From Circinella umbellata (lineage: Eukaryota > Mucoromycota > Mucoromycetes > Mucorales > Lichtheimiaceae): DNA of 64,000 bases. Numbering within the stretch: the first letter of the stretch is position 1; each line of letters begins with the position of its first letter. A program made the translations under genes and the position numbers. Location of the stretch: assembly GCA_025093555.1 (NCBI GenBank), contig JAIWNF010000079.1, forward strand, positions 62,001-126,000, given 5' to 3'. The notes beneath the pieces were generated by a model, which saw nothing but the letters and a program-made list of their open reading frames with translations, did not search any database and had not been told where the DNA came from. Positions 27,801 through 39,509 of the stretch are shown in pieces.

Positions 27801-29059
27801 TAATAAACACATTTACTAAATGCTTATAGTTACCATATTTTAAACGGATAATATCCCTGAGACTTGTTGTAATACAATTTGGCAAAAAAAAAAAAAACAT
27901 ATTATTCGGGAGGCGTGAACACATAATTCCTCGTTTTAGATTTTGTAATCATCAAGCCCGCTTCGTATTTTTGTTTTTGGGGGGGAGGGGAAGGGAAGGG
28001 AGAGGTAAACGGCTAAAAGATGTATTTCTATTGTTTTCCGAAATTTCAAATCCTTTTTTTTAATAAAAAGAAAAGAATCAAAATTACTAATAATAATATA
28101 AATGTAAACTACTTTAGAAGCGAATGCGATATAATGAATCATCCCTCTCCTTCCAAGTGCAAGTAATATAAATGATATCAATGTATATAATTGGAAAGAA
28201 ATAAAGCCCATAGTAATAAATTACATCGCATAGCAAACAACATGGACAACTTTAGTAGTAATTAATTTTATGTATTGCTCTTTTTTAAAAAAAATCTCGG
28301 GGAATGACCGAGAGAGAGAGAGAGAGAGAGAGAAACATGGTGGTGTCGTAATTGAGTAGTACAAGGAGTTTATAAGTTAAAAAGAGATGACAATAATTTG
28401 ATTGCAAAAAAAAAAAACAAAAAGAGTCAACAAGGGAAAAAAAAGAAACGGCGATTGAACAAAGAAATCGCAACGGAAGAAGAAAAAAACTTTTTTTTTT
28501 CTTTTTTCTTTTCTAATTGATGATTTCTTTGTTATATGTCGTTTAACAAACCATCTCTTGATAATTTTAATGAATCATGAAGAAGAAGTTTCAATTGAAA
28601 TGAACCAGTAAATTGGATTTTTGTTTTTGGTATTGGCCATTGGCACTAAAGCAAAAAAAAGTTAGAAAGAAAAAACTCAAGAACGGTAAAAAGTTTCGTA
28701 CACGTGTTTTATAACAGTTTTTTTTTAGATTGGGGGGAGAGAGAGACTAAGTTACACAAAGAGTTATAATCTTTTCTTTTGCTTGGTTAAAGTTATTTGT
28801 GAACAATGCGTAAGTGAACTATTACATATCAGGTACTACAAAGCTGTGTTTTTTGGTGAGAAAAATCCAAAAATCAAATTCAGAATCTTTCATTGCGGAG
28901 TGGGGTTGGGTTTGGTGGGGGGGAGAGAAAAAGAGAGAGAGAGAAGGGCTCATGTTTCTTAATTTTTATATATTCTCTTTCTTTTTCTTTTTTTTTCTCT
29001 TTGGACATGTTCTTTAATGGTTCTTTGGATTCTTTGTTTTTGGCTGTCACTTTTTTCAG
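24875..29059. other. About 4 kb without a confident gene
   Basis: This is the largest gene-poor stretch. It carries poly-A/poly-T tracts, a C run (about 27301-27308), GA repeats (28310-28333, 28927-28943) and scattered short frames. Two minus-strand candidates deserve mention: a broken frame at 27351-27660 (listed separately) and a possible two-exon frame 28211-28111 joined to about 28048-27936 whose second half comes from homopolymer DNA. The Sec20 promoter and the missing first exon of the fasciclin gene should lie at the two ends. Confidence 0.5.
27351..27660 (-). pseudogene. Possible small ORF broken by a poly-T frameshift
   Basis: From ATG at 27660 the frame reads MVPYLRRFREDRWFF and stops right after a run of seven T (minus strand, about 27615-27621). 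The frame offset by one base continues for about 85 residues (NIPFDRINYFIQYYFDDRC onward) to a stop at 27351. A one-base change in the run would account for the break. The peptide is not recognised and its C-terminal part covers low-complexity DNA, so it may be chance, a decayed gene or an assembly error. Confidence 0.25.
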
Positions 29060-30713
29060 GATCACTCGCTTATAGCAGTAAATCCATTGAAGAATTACCT
29101 ACTGTATGGTCGCGTTTATCTGATATTGGATCAAAGGTAAAAAAAAAAAAATAATGAAAAAGATTTTTTTATAAGTACTTTATTTTAACCCCCCCCCATG
29201 TTCTTCTTCTATATAATTATAGACATTATTAAAGGGTTTAGAATCAGACAATTACAATGTCATTGAAGATGCATTAACACAACCCAACATTACCTTTTTA
29301 CTACCTAGAGATAGTACAATACAATCTGCTATTTCAACAGGCTTACTTAATTTTACTAGAGTAAATGAAACGATACCACAAATTCTGCGACATATTTTAC
29401 TAGATACATATCCTACCAATACATTACTTCGTGAACGACGACAGTATATCCTCACCAATGATTCAACCCATTTACCGCTAGCAATTGGGTCTAGTCGACA
29501 AACGAATAATAATAATAATAATAATAACGAAACAATTACAATTCAAGTATCTTCTGGTGTAGTCACTGCTAATATTATTATAAGAGATATTCAATGTAGT
29601 AATGGTAATGTTACATAATTAAGTAACTTGTAAAATTCAACTCAATAATCTTTCTCCAAGTTCTATATATAAACATACTTTATTTTCTTACCTTTCCATT
29701 TACTCATACACGTTTTTATTTTTTTTTTATTCTCCCTTCTTTTTATGTCTATGGCATTCAATTCACTCTTTCTCCTACTTCTTTTTCTTTCTTCTTAAAC
29801 AAACCTCTTCTTCTTCTTCTTCTTCCTCCTCCCCCCCCAATACCCCACCCCCCCTCTTTTTACTCTCAGCCCTCCCCCTCTTCCCCTTGGTTAGAAATAG
29901 AAATATAGACACGTAAACTTTTTTTTTTAAAGAAAAAAAAAAAGAAATAATCAATGATTAACAAGAATGATTTTTTATATTCTCTATCGGCAAATAGGCA
30001 TAATTCACCTGATTGATAATTTCTTATTACCACCTATCGAAACATTACCAACGATTGAAACAATACCCGAACTTGAAACGCATGAACTATTAATGAAATC
30101 ATTAAATTTAACCACGGTTGTATCCGGCCCAAATAAAACGGTGCTGGCACCTAATAATGAAGCATGGGCATCTGCCAATTCATCTACTATGCCTTATGGT
30201 ACTTTGGTTCACAATCTGAAATATCAAGTGATTGAAGGGATTTATTTATCCACTTCACTTTTTACGTCATCACCTGATATGACCATTACACTCGATACGT
30301 TACGAAGAGAATCGTCTTTACGATTTGAACGAGCCCCTGACAATCCAGATCAACTTTTAATTATTGGTAAAACAAATAATGATATTGCTCGTATTGTACG
30401 TTCTGATATAATTACTACTGAAGGTGTAGTTCATATTGTAGATAGAGTTTTATCTGCAGATGATTTTCTTGGAATGAGTAGTAATAATAATAATAATAAT
30501 GCTCGTAATAATGAAAGGGGTGATACGAATAGTAATAATGAGGGTGGGATAGGGGGTCAACTTGCTGGTGACCCTGCCAATAATCCTTTGGATATACCGT
30601 CGCAAGATAGACTTGAATCGCATGGAAAAAGTTCTTTTGTTTTAATCAAATCCAATTTATTAATGAATCATATTCTCTTTTGTATTTTCTTACCTCTTTT
30701 ACTTGCATTATAA
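29060..30713 (+). CDS. Two-domain fasciclin (FAS1) protein, probably GPI-anchored; first exon not located
   Basis: Three exons are clear: 29060-29136, 29223-29604 and 29998-30713 (390 residues visible). The first begins with two bases of a split codon (SLAYSSKSIEELPTVWSRLS), so an upstream exon carrying the start and signal peptide is needed; I could not place it. FAS1 domain 1 spans TLLKGLESDNYNVIEDAL to GIIHLIDNFLLPP. Domain 2 spans ELETHELLMKSLNLTTVVSG to TTEGVVHIVDRVLSADDF. An Asn/Gly-rich stem and a hydrophobic C-terminus (LLMNHILFCIFLPLLLAL) fit a GPI signal. FAS1 proteins mediate adhesion at the cell surface. The 393-nt intron 29605-29997 is long for this window. Domain call is strong. 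Confidence 0.85.
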
Positions 30714-31773
30714 TACCCCGCAATCCCATTCTTCTCCACTTTCAATCATACTATTACTTTTCTTTTTTTTTTTTTACCCTATAATTCCTCCTTCTTCCTT
30801 TCTTCACCTATAAAAAAAAAACTGCTACCCTTTATTGTACAAAATGTTGAATTAAATAGAAAAATAAAATAAAACTGAAATATATATATATGCGTACAAC
30901 AAACCCTTTTTTTTTCTATACATATTATGAAAGGAGGGGGGGGGAATAACAAAGGGTAATTCACCCTATTCATGCCGAAAACTATGTAAACTTACTAACG
31001 TCAACAAGATCTGTAGCCTGTTTATTTGACTTGTGTCAAAAAAAAAAAGGTTTTGACATGAAGAAACTACTCTATATAAAGTTAGTTTCTTCTTGTTTAC
31101 TTTTTTTTTGTTTATACCCACATCAAAAGTTTTTTTTTTTCTAACAATGTGTAACAGTTTTTCTCCAAAGGGAATCAGCAGATAAATTTTGGATATTTTA
31201 GTCATCATTTTGATTTAGTGATAATATGTATATATATATAATAAATATCAATGAGGGAATGATAAGTCTAAAGAATAAGTGGAAACAACCTTTCCCTTCC
31301 CAACATCAAGTGATGAATTCGATAATTTAGTTCTTTTTATTGATTCTTCTATGATGAAATAGATTGCAATTAAGTTTTTAGTTGTTCAAAACAAAAGAAA
31401 TAAAGGATCAATTTATGCAGTTGTTTGATATTAAGAGTTTTAATATGGCATATTAATTTTTTACCCCAGATATCCCAACGTTAGAAACACATTTAGGATT
31501 CTACAATATCAAATCAATTCCCAAGACCACATTCTCACACCCAAGTAACAAGTGGTTATCAAAAAAAAAATAATAGTAGTAAATAAATTAGTTCAAATTG
31601 TTGTATACAGTTATTTATATATTTTATATTATTATTATTTTCAAAGCAAAATAATTCATTTTTTCTTCTAGTTTATAGAAAGAAAACAAAAAAAAAACAG
31701 TTGTCTTTTTTTTTTTTTTGAAAGGGGGATTTGTAAGGTCGGTTAAAAAGTTTTGTTTATATATTTAATGCTT
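30714..31773. other. Intergenic between convergent fasciclin and COX genes
   Basis: About 1.06 kb of AT-rich sequence with a G run near 30937-30945 and poly-T runs. Short minus-strand frames (30779-31208) are Lys/Phe-rich shadows of homopolymers. No gene is supported. Confidence 0.5.
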
Positions 31774-31963
31774 TTAGTGGTGATGACCATCATCTTCAGA
31801 ACCAACAAAGTCCATTTTGAAGACGGAACCACATTCGGGGCAACGGTCGTGTTCGTGGGACTTGTTCAAATTGATCCAGATAACATCATGGGATTCAGCA
31901 GGGAAACCTATTAAAATAATAATATTAATCCCATTGTATATAAAACTCTTTCCCTCTCTCCCT

Positions 31964-32007
<44 letters not shown>

Positions 32008-32605
32008 TTTTTTTTCAATAAAATAATATTTACCAGTACAACCGACGAAGCGAATTTGGTCGTGGGACTTGACGACGATGGGGTCTTGGACGGTACCAAT
32101 GTGAGTCATGTCCAATGGTTCCATATCGAAAAATTCTTTACCTTCCAACTTGGACAATAATTCCAAACGTTCCAAACCAGTAGCTTGTTCAAGATCAGTA
32201 GGAACTTCACCTGCCTTACCACCGGGACCGAGAGTCTTTTCAATGCTTTCAGCTGAAACAGCACCAGCTAAAATATATATAAATATACATTTATTTATTT
32301 AAGAAATTAATTTAAATTCATTAGTTTTTTTTTTTATTATTCGATTGTTGTATAATAATATCCACCCAATTGTTGTATATATAATTTCGTCACGTCAAAG
32401 AATTTAATGAAAAGTTATTTCATTTTTAAAATTAAATTCCTATTGATTGTAAAAAAAAAACAACGCGACACATTCCCCCCCCCACCCATTTTATAATTAG
32501 ATAACGATAATTACAGAAACGGGCACCCATTACAGAGAAAGGACGAATGGAAGCACGAGCAGCAACGGGAGCAGCGGCAATAGCAGCACGACGAAGGGCG
32601 AACAT
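31774..32605 (-). CDS. COX4: Cytochrome c oxidase zinc-binding subunit (yeast Cox4 / animal COX5B)
   Basis: A nuclear-encoded mitochondrial subunit of respiratory complex IV. Three exons, 32605-32515, 32267-32034 and 31907-31774, give 152 residues, typical length. The presequence MFALRRAAIAAAAPVAARAS is Ala/Arg-rich as expected for matrix import. The zinc site is visible: C in RFVGCTG, then H and two Cys in KSHEHDRCPECGSVF. The end is HHH-rich. Intron 2 contains a (CT)18 tract. Identification is very secure. Confidence 0.96.
31969..32004 (+). repeat. COX4: (CT)18 microsatellite in COX4 intron 2
   Basis: An uninterrupted CT dinucleotide run (GA on the coding strand) sits inside intron 32033-31908. 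It is likely length-variable between strains. Confidence 0.9.
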
Positions 32606-32932
32606 GATTTGTCAAAAAAAAAAAAAAAGTATGTAAAAAGAGAGGGGAGATGGAGTTTTTTTTTCCTTGTTTTTACTTTGAAAAAAAAAAAAAAATCGTG
32701 CCACTGATTTTTGAGGTAACCCCCGCTTTGGAAGCCCTTTTTCAAGATCTGACGTCACAAAGCCCTTAGCAACCGGTTGAGTGATTCTTTTTTTTTTTTT
32801 TTACCAAGCTTCTTTTTTATATTTTATTACCAAAATGTTTGAAACTATTTCCTAGTTTTTTTTTTCTTGAAAAAAAAAAAAAGTCCATTGACTCTAATGA
32901 TGTCAAACATAAAAAAATAAAAAAAAGTGATA
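32606..32932. other. Intergenic, COX4 promoter side
   Basis: 327 bp with several A and T runs (for example 32617-32630 and 32680-32694). It holds the COX4 promoter and the 3' end of the tail-anchored protein gene. Confidence 0.5.
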
Positions 32933-33482
32933 TTATCGGGTGTGTTTTTTTGATTTAATAAAAGCAAAAATCACAATAGTAGCTGACACAAAGTAAAAAT
33001 AGGATAAAGGATGAAATGGGGGTCTTTTCCATAGTCTTTGAATTCTATTCTTTATCTCTGTTAAACTTGGAGGATCATTCCACAAGTCTCTTGAAATTTG
33101 ATTTGCTTCTTGGTTGTCCATAGCGATATCTAAAACAGGAAATATCAATTCGGATGGATCATTTCTAATCATTCCAGGCGCTCTATAGTGAGGGCCTTGG
33201 ATAGGAAATTGATTCGTGTTTTCAATAAGTCTTGGTGGTATATCTCGACGTCCATGGGATCGAATCATAACAGTAGCATTTGTTACTATCTGATAAATAT
33301 CTAATAATAAAATTTTTAGATGAATTGTTTATAATGGGATTCCTAAATATAAGAAGAAAAAGAAACATACTAGAAAGAATATCTCTATAAAATCCTCTAT
33401 CTACAGCTCGATCAAAGGCTTCCACAATAGGATTCAAATTAATATTTATAAAATCAAATTCAAATCTAAAGATATCGTTCAT
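32933..33482 (-). CDS. Small tail-anchored membrane protein, unknown function
   Basis: Two exons, 33482-33371 and 33300-32933, give 159 residues. The phase-1 join (TCT A|AT ATT) yields DILSNIYQIVTNATVMIRSH. The body is soluble and Pro/Arg/Asp-rich (GPHYRAPGMIRNDPSELIFP). One C-terminal membrane helix (PLSYFYFVSATIVIFAFI) is followed by a short basic tail KSKKHTR, the arrangement of tail-anchored ER or outer mitochondrial membrane proteins. I do not recognise the family. Frame closure and the mixed, non-repetitive composition support a real gene. Confidence 0.7.
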
Positions 33483-33842
33483 TTGTTTTTTTGTAAAAAG
33501 AAGGATTGTATTATTGAAAAAAGTAGTTGTAGTAGTAGTTTATATGAAAAATTCTTGTTTCCCCCATCCTCTTTATATACCAAGTGGTACGTATGTTTCT
33601 ATATGTTTTTATATATCTATGTTCATTTCAATAAAGTATCATTATTATTCTCCATTGACTGTTTCTAACCAATCAAATGAATGTCCCCCTCTCCCCTTTT
33701 GGATGAAGAGGAACAATTATATTTGTGAAATACAACTCTTTGTTATTATGGTCTTTTTTTTTTTATTATGGGTTCATGATTATTATTAATGTGTAATGTA
33801 TATAAATTCAAGATTAAAAAGAAATAATAAAAATAAACTATT
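33483..33842. other. Intergenic
   Basis: 360 bp between the tail-anchored protein start and the rhodanese-MBL gene stop. AT-rich; overlapping plus-strand short frames lack coding character. Confidence 0.5.
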
Positions 33843-35867
33843 CTAATCTTGCCATCGAACTGGTATTTTAAAGAAACGTCCAGCAGATTCGTCTCCTTCA
33901 GTTGATTTTTCTTCAGTAGGAAGCAAACCACCACGTAAATTTGTCTAAAAAGAATAAATAATTTGGGTAAGCAGCCGTTTACTTTTTTTAAAAAAAAAAG
34001 AAAGACATATATGTATATGTATATTTTATACCTGAAGTGATGGATGAATATAACGTGGTGCTTTTAATTGTGCATCTCTTTGCTTACGAAGTTCAATATA
34101 TTTTTCCAAAGGAACATCTTCACTAATCATCTTGTTGGATTCTTTGTGAGCTTCAAGAAGGGTCATTACTTCATACTATTATATACCAAAAAAAAAGTGG
34201 GTATTAGAATAAAAACAGTGAAACTAATGATAATAATAATAGTAATAATTCACTCTTCTTACCGATCGACCCGAATTTGGAGGGGGATAATCGTGACCAA
34301 CATAGATTCTAGTATCATTTGGCCACTCCTTGTACATTTTATGTACACTATTATACATTTTTTCAGGACTACCTCCTGGGAAATCACATCTTGCGGTACC
34401 GATATCAGGCTAATTTAATAAGAATGATAATAAAGTGAGTTTTATATTATATAATAGATATATATATATAATAACTTTTTTAAACTGTGAATATCAAATT
34501 TACCATAAATAATGTGTCACCCACAAAGGCAGCATCACCAATCTTATAGGACACACATGCAGGTGTGTGACCAGGAGTATTTAATGCAGAACATTGAATA
34601 TTTTTACCAAGAGTCCAAGATTCATTTTCATTCACCAATTTATCAAAATGTTCACCCTCCTTACTGAGTTTTAAATTTGGAAGATTGTATTTCTTGCTAA
34701 AAACTTCTTGAACTTGGGTTACATTACTTCCCATCCAAAATTCAGGCTTTAAAAAATAAAAAAATTATATTACGTGTAAGTTTTTTTTTTTTTTGCATTA
34801 TTTAGATTATTTTATAGAGTGAAGTTATATCATACCTTTGAAGAAAGTTTATTTTTCAAGTAATGAGCAGCAGATAAATGATCCTATTTTTAATAAAAAG
34901 AAAAAAAAAACGTGAGTCATATTATCTCTCTCTCTTTTTTTTGTTTTTTGTTTTACTTACAGCATGAACATGGGTGTCAATGATTTTGGTCACATTTAAG
35001 TTATGTTTTTCAATAAAATCCAATATTCTTTTAGCCATGGATGGACGTACAGAAGCAGAAAATGGATCATAATCTAAAACAGGATCAATAATATAGGCTT
35101 CCTTGGTTTCTAAAAAGGATATACAAATAAATAAATAAATAAATGAATAAATATAAATAAAACAAAAGATGCTTGAACCCTCCCTCACCCCCCAAAATTT
35201 TTCATGTCAAAAAACTAACCAATATCTGTAACAATATATTGTGCCGTTTCAGTTTCTTCTTCAAAAATGGTATGAACCCAAGGTGAATGATTATTATTAT
35301 ATGCAAGTACAGGTAATTCATCACTACTCCATTGTTTAAATCCACCCACAAGATTATAAACATCTTTGAAACCCATGCTGACAGCATATTTTGCTACTTC
35401 TAAACTTCTACGTCCAGACATACAATGGATGACAACCTATTTTCGAGAAAATAGAGTTTAAGATAAGTATAAATAATAGATAATAATAGATAATAGTAAT
35501 TTTTTTTTACCGTGGAATCTTTTTCATATTCATTTAATGCAGCAGAATAGGTCTCAATATCATTTGTAAAAACTTTATGAGGAATATTCGATGCAGTTTC
35601 AATTCTACCCAAAGATTCAATTTCATGGCGTTCTCTTGCATCAATCAGTTTAAGATCTTTACGGAAAGGATCATTCTTGTGTTGTTTTTGAAGTAATTGA
35701 TGCAACTCCATGGGAGTCATATCTTTTACTGCTGTCGCTGTTGTTGAAGCCATTCTAATAATAGATGTTGTTGAAATTAAAGGAGAATAGGTTCGATGGA
35801 GACTAGTTTTTGTAACTATTGTTGGTGTATAAGAATGGAAAAGGTTGGTTCGAAACAGTTTGAACAT
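33843..35867 (-). CDS. Mitochondrial rhodanese-persulfide dioxygenase (metallo-beta-lactamase fold) fusion
   Basis: Eight exons, 35867-35511, 35436-35220, 35109-34961, 34883-34836, 34746-34504, 34409-34263, 34175-34032 and 33944-33843, give 468 residues. The N-terminus (MFKLFRTNLFHSYTPTIVTK) looks like a mitochondrial presequence. A rhodanese domain (about 50-160) has the active-site loop HCMSGRR with Cys near 124. A metallo-beta-lactamase domain follows with HVHADH at about 238-243, NTPGHTPACVSY, VGDTLFMPDIGTARCDFPGG and YVGHDYPP, the ETHE1/persulfide dioxygenase pattern that oxidises glutathione persulfide with mononuclear iron. The pairing suggests sulfide detoxification and sulfur transfer in mitochondria. 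Domain order is rhodanese first, opposite to the bacterial dioxygenase-rhodanese fusions with the dioxygenase first. Family call is strong; substrate is inferred. Confidence 0.92.
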
Positions 35868-36362
35868 CTCTTTATATAAGAGTGAAAAAAATAAAGCGGG
35901 GATCGCAAGAATTAAAAATTGTTTATATCCACGAATAATTGCGTTATCAAAATAGTACAAGTTCTTCTTTTTGTTTGGACAAAAGAAAAAGTCAAGGAGT
36001 ACCGAATTTAGTTTAATCTGAAAAAAAAAAAACAAATCCCGTTTTAAAAATTATATATCAAAAAAAAAAAGAAAATCGGAAGATCCGAAAAAATGACAAA
36101 TGCTTCGCACTGATTACGCGGCTTCCTAATAAGCTTCTTTTAACCCCCGCACATGATTCGAATGATTGGTAAAGAAATCATATATTTTTCATGCAAAAAA
36201 AAAGAAAAAGACCATTGTTTGGTTTTTTAATGTGAGAAAAAATGGATTTCCTGCAAACCCCAAAAGAAAAAAAGAAAAAAAGAAAAAGTTATTCCGATTT
36301 TTTCATTCATTCAACTTTTTGTTTTCTTTTTTTCTAACAAAACCAAAAAAACCAGTTCATTG
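35868..36362. promoter_or_regulatory. Divergent promoter space of the rhodanese-MBL gene and the phosphate transporter
   Basis: 495 bp separate the two divergent starts. It is AT-rich, with poly-A and A/G runs (36062-36070, 36263-36290). No clear TATA or phosphate-response (CACGTG/CACGTT) box was seen by eye. Short frames are Lys/Phe-rich and discarded. Confidence 0.45.
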
Positions 36363-39300
36363 ATGGTAAATAAAACTTAATGGAAAATAAGATTACGTGG
36401 AACCAACAATATATTTTAATATATAGGCAGGAGATAATACAACTGTCTTTCGATCCAATACGAATCATACAACAGCTCCGTCATTAGTACCCGCAGCTCC
36501 TTTAGATGAGCTTGATGATACCTCCAAAAGATTCACATGGCGTCAAATACGTACACTTGTAATTAGCAGTGCGGGTTTTTTTACTGATGCGTACGTCATT
36601 TTATATCATCAATCCTCCTCTCTTTTTTACTTTTTTTTTCTTTTTCTTTTAATATAACCCAATTAGTTAACATAAAACTGAAATATATTTCATTTTAATA
36701 GTTATGACATTTTTATTATTAATCTTGTAACGCCAATGCTTGGTTATATCTACTATAAACATCATGATAATATGGTATTATTATTATTATTATTATTATT
36801 TTCCCACTCCACTGTCTCTTCCTCTCCCCCCCAAACTTTATTTTCCCACGTTTTTTTTTTTGGGATGACGATCTTTGACGTACATTGTTGTCATGAACAA
36901 AAAAAAAATATACTATTTCTTCTAGATGCCTAGTGGTATTCAAGGTCCTTTTAAAGGAATGGTTTCATTCGGACAACTGTGTGGGCAGTTAACTTTTGGA
37001 TTTCTGGGTGATGGTATGTTTTAATTTAATAATTAGTACGTAAAAAAAAAAGTTCATTCTTTTCCCTTAACGATTACTAAATCCAAGTGTGTGTGTGGGG
37101 TGTGTGTGTATAATAAATAGCCTATGGTCGAAAAGCAATTTATGGTTTAGAATTACTTGTAATTATTATCGCAACCATTAATTGTGCCACATCAGCTTCT
37201 GCTGTAGAAGGTGTAGGTGCAATTGGATTTCTTGGATTTTGGCGATTTGTACTTGGATTTGGTATTGGAGGTAATAAAATAAAAAAAAGCAGCCCATTTT
37301 TTCCCCCATCGTGTTGACAGGCTAAAGTTTTACGCAGTGATCCAATTGCATTAGAGGAGGAGTCATCTCAGCAAAAAAATCATTATAATACTTACCCAAT
37401 CAAATATTCAATTCATCCAATGGAAATATAGGTGATTATCCAATGTCCAGTACTGTGGCAGCGTAAGTTATATCCATCATACGATTATTATTATTATTAT
37501 TTTTACCATCCCCACAAATACATTTTTTTTTATTCCCTATAGCGATACACAATCCCTTTTGTTTTTTTAATTCATATGACAAAGCTGAAAAAAAAAACTA
37601 TTGAATTTTTTTTTATGTACTAAATTATTGGGGTTCCCCCCCCATCAGCGAATGGTCAACAGTCAATACAAGAGGAAAAATGATCGCTATGATTTTTTCC
37701 ATGCAAGGTGTAGGACAAGTAGTAGCTCCCTTAGTAACCATGATTGTTTTGGCTTGTTTTAAAGGAGCTATTACAGATAATATCAATAACCTTGATTATG
37801 TATGGCGAATTTGTATTGGTCTAGGTGCTGTTCCAGCTATTATGACCGTGTATGGTCGATTTAATTTACCGGAATCACCAAGATATGCAGCCAATGTTCA
37901 AAATGATGCGATAGGTGCTCAAGCTGCATTAGATTCATTCCCCTCTACTAAAAACAAAAACAAGTCACGTGATCAAGATGTAACGGATGTAGAACGGACG
38001 GGTTCAGCGAACAAACAACAAAATAATGATCACTCGAATACAATCTATGATGATATACCATTGAGTAAACTTTCACCGCCTCGTGAAAACAGTCATCCTC
38101 AAGATACAAATAATTTTGAAGGAGCGAGTTCGTCGTCTACAAAAGCGAACAATATTAAAAGTACACCTTACGATGATATACAAATGAGTAAACTTTACCC
38201 ACCAGAGGAAGATAGTAATTCTATGTCTCACAGAACGAATGGCAAATTATCTTCTGGTGAAGGAGGTAGTGATACAAGTTCATTAACCATTGAAAGTTTT
38301 CATGATACACCACGTCCACATGCATGTAGTATATCCTCTGCAAAAACACTTACTACTACGGATGCACAACCCGTAGTGATTGCTGACAAGAAAACTCAAA
38401 AAGAAATTCGTCATGAAAACTTTCAAGATTTTCTTTTGGTATATATAACAAAATTTTTACTCTCTCTTTTCAATAATAATAATGAGTACTTATTAGTTAT
38501 ATATGGCGACGTTTTTTCTGTGTAGTATTTTCGAAGATGGAAAAATCTCAAAGTACTTTTAGGTGTAAGTTTGTGTTGGTAAGTCTTTTTTTTAAAAATA
38601 TTATATGTACAAGATAAAGGGGAACCCCAAAATGAAAGGAACTAAAAATAATAGAAAACATTATATCTTTTTTTTAAAAAAAAGGTTTCTTATGGATATA
38701 GCTTTTTATGGTACAAATCTCAATCAAGCTCTTATATTGAGTTCAATGGGATTTGCACCTGAGGATGAAGCTCCATGGGATACTTTATTTAAACAAGCTA
38801 TTGGTAACCTTATTTTATCTGGTCTTGGTGCTTTCCCTGGATATATCGTATCCGTTTTACTTATTGAAAAAATGGGAAGGAAACCTATTCAATATTTGGG
38901 ATTTCTTATGGTTGGTATTTGGTTTATTATTCTTGGTGCTGCCTGGCATCCACTTCAAGAAGCTTCTGTGGCTGCTTTTGTCATCATTTTTGCGTTGGCT
39001 CAAGTAAATTTTATATTTTTTTTTTTAGAGAGAAATGTTACGTAGTAATTCTGTTCATTCTAAAACAATATTTGGTCTTCTTTTATTATAGTTTTTCTTT
39101 AATTTTGGACCCAATACAACAACCTTTGTTCTTCCAGCCGAAGTATTTCCAACACGTCATCGAGCTAAAGCTCATGGTATTGCCTCTGCTTCCGGGTAAA
39201 CATTCTTTTTTTTTTTTCATTTCAATTTAGTTTATTATATCCAAGGTGGTTTTTACAAATGAATGGGTCCTACATATTGACTTTTTTTCTCTCTCTCTTA

Positions 39301-39509
39301 TGTATTCTATTAGCAAACTTGGTGCCATTGTAGCTACTTTTGCATTCAATGCATTAGCTGATGTGGGTGGTCCTGAAGGAGACAGACACTTTTTACCTTA
39401 TGTACTTATTATTTTTGGTATCCTCATGCTTATTTGTATATTCTTTACTACATGGGTTCCAGAAACAAAAGGGAGAAGTTTAGAAGAATTTGAAAATTAT
39501 GACAAGTAG
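36363..39509 (+). CDS. Inorganic phosphate:H+ symporter, MFS Pho84-like, with long central loop
   Basis: A plasma-membrane major facilitator that would take up phosphate. Eleven coding exons: 36363-36365 (ATG only), 36427-36590, 36702-36774, 36926-37013, 37121-37270, 37432-37462 (31 nt), 37649-38438, 38526-38578, 38685-39003, 39092-39195 and 39314-39509, giving 656 residues. Family motifs are [20 protein letters not shown], the MFS D-YGRK loop ([14 protein letters not shown]), [26 protein letters not shown] before the central loop, and [20 protein letters not shown] and [12 protein letters not shown] near the end. The loop between TM6 and TM7 has roughly 200 residues, hydrophilic, with a duplicated YDDI..SKL.PP motif. 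The N-terminus M-AGDNTTVF needs the ATG-only exon. Family is secure; substrate by similarity. Confidence 0.9.

Noticed and set aside
28804..28809. ATG followed by C|GTAAGT as a four-base first exon of the fasciclin gene
   Set aside because: It would fit the phase but gives MRSLAYSSKS with no signal peptide, inconsistent with a surface GPI protein; kept only as a remote option.
28951..29016. Hydrophobic frame (MFLNFYIFSFFFFFFLFG) as signal-peptide exon of the fasciclin gene
   Set aside because: No GT donor gives the needed phase 1 to join exon 29060, and the peptide comes from a T-rich tract.
31911..32099. Minus- and plus-strand frames across the CT repeat rich in Arg/Glu or Leu/Ser
   Set aside because: Translations of the (CT)18 microsatellite inside the COX4 intron.
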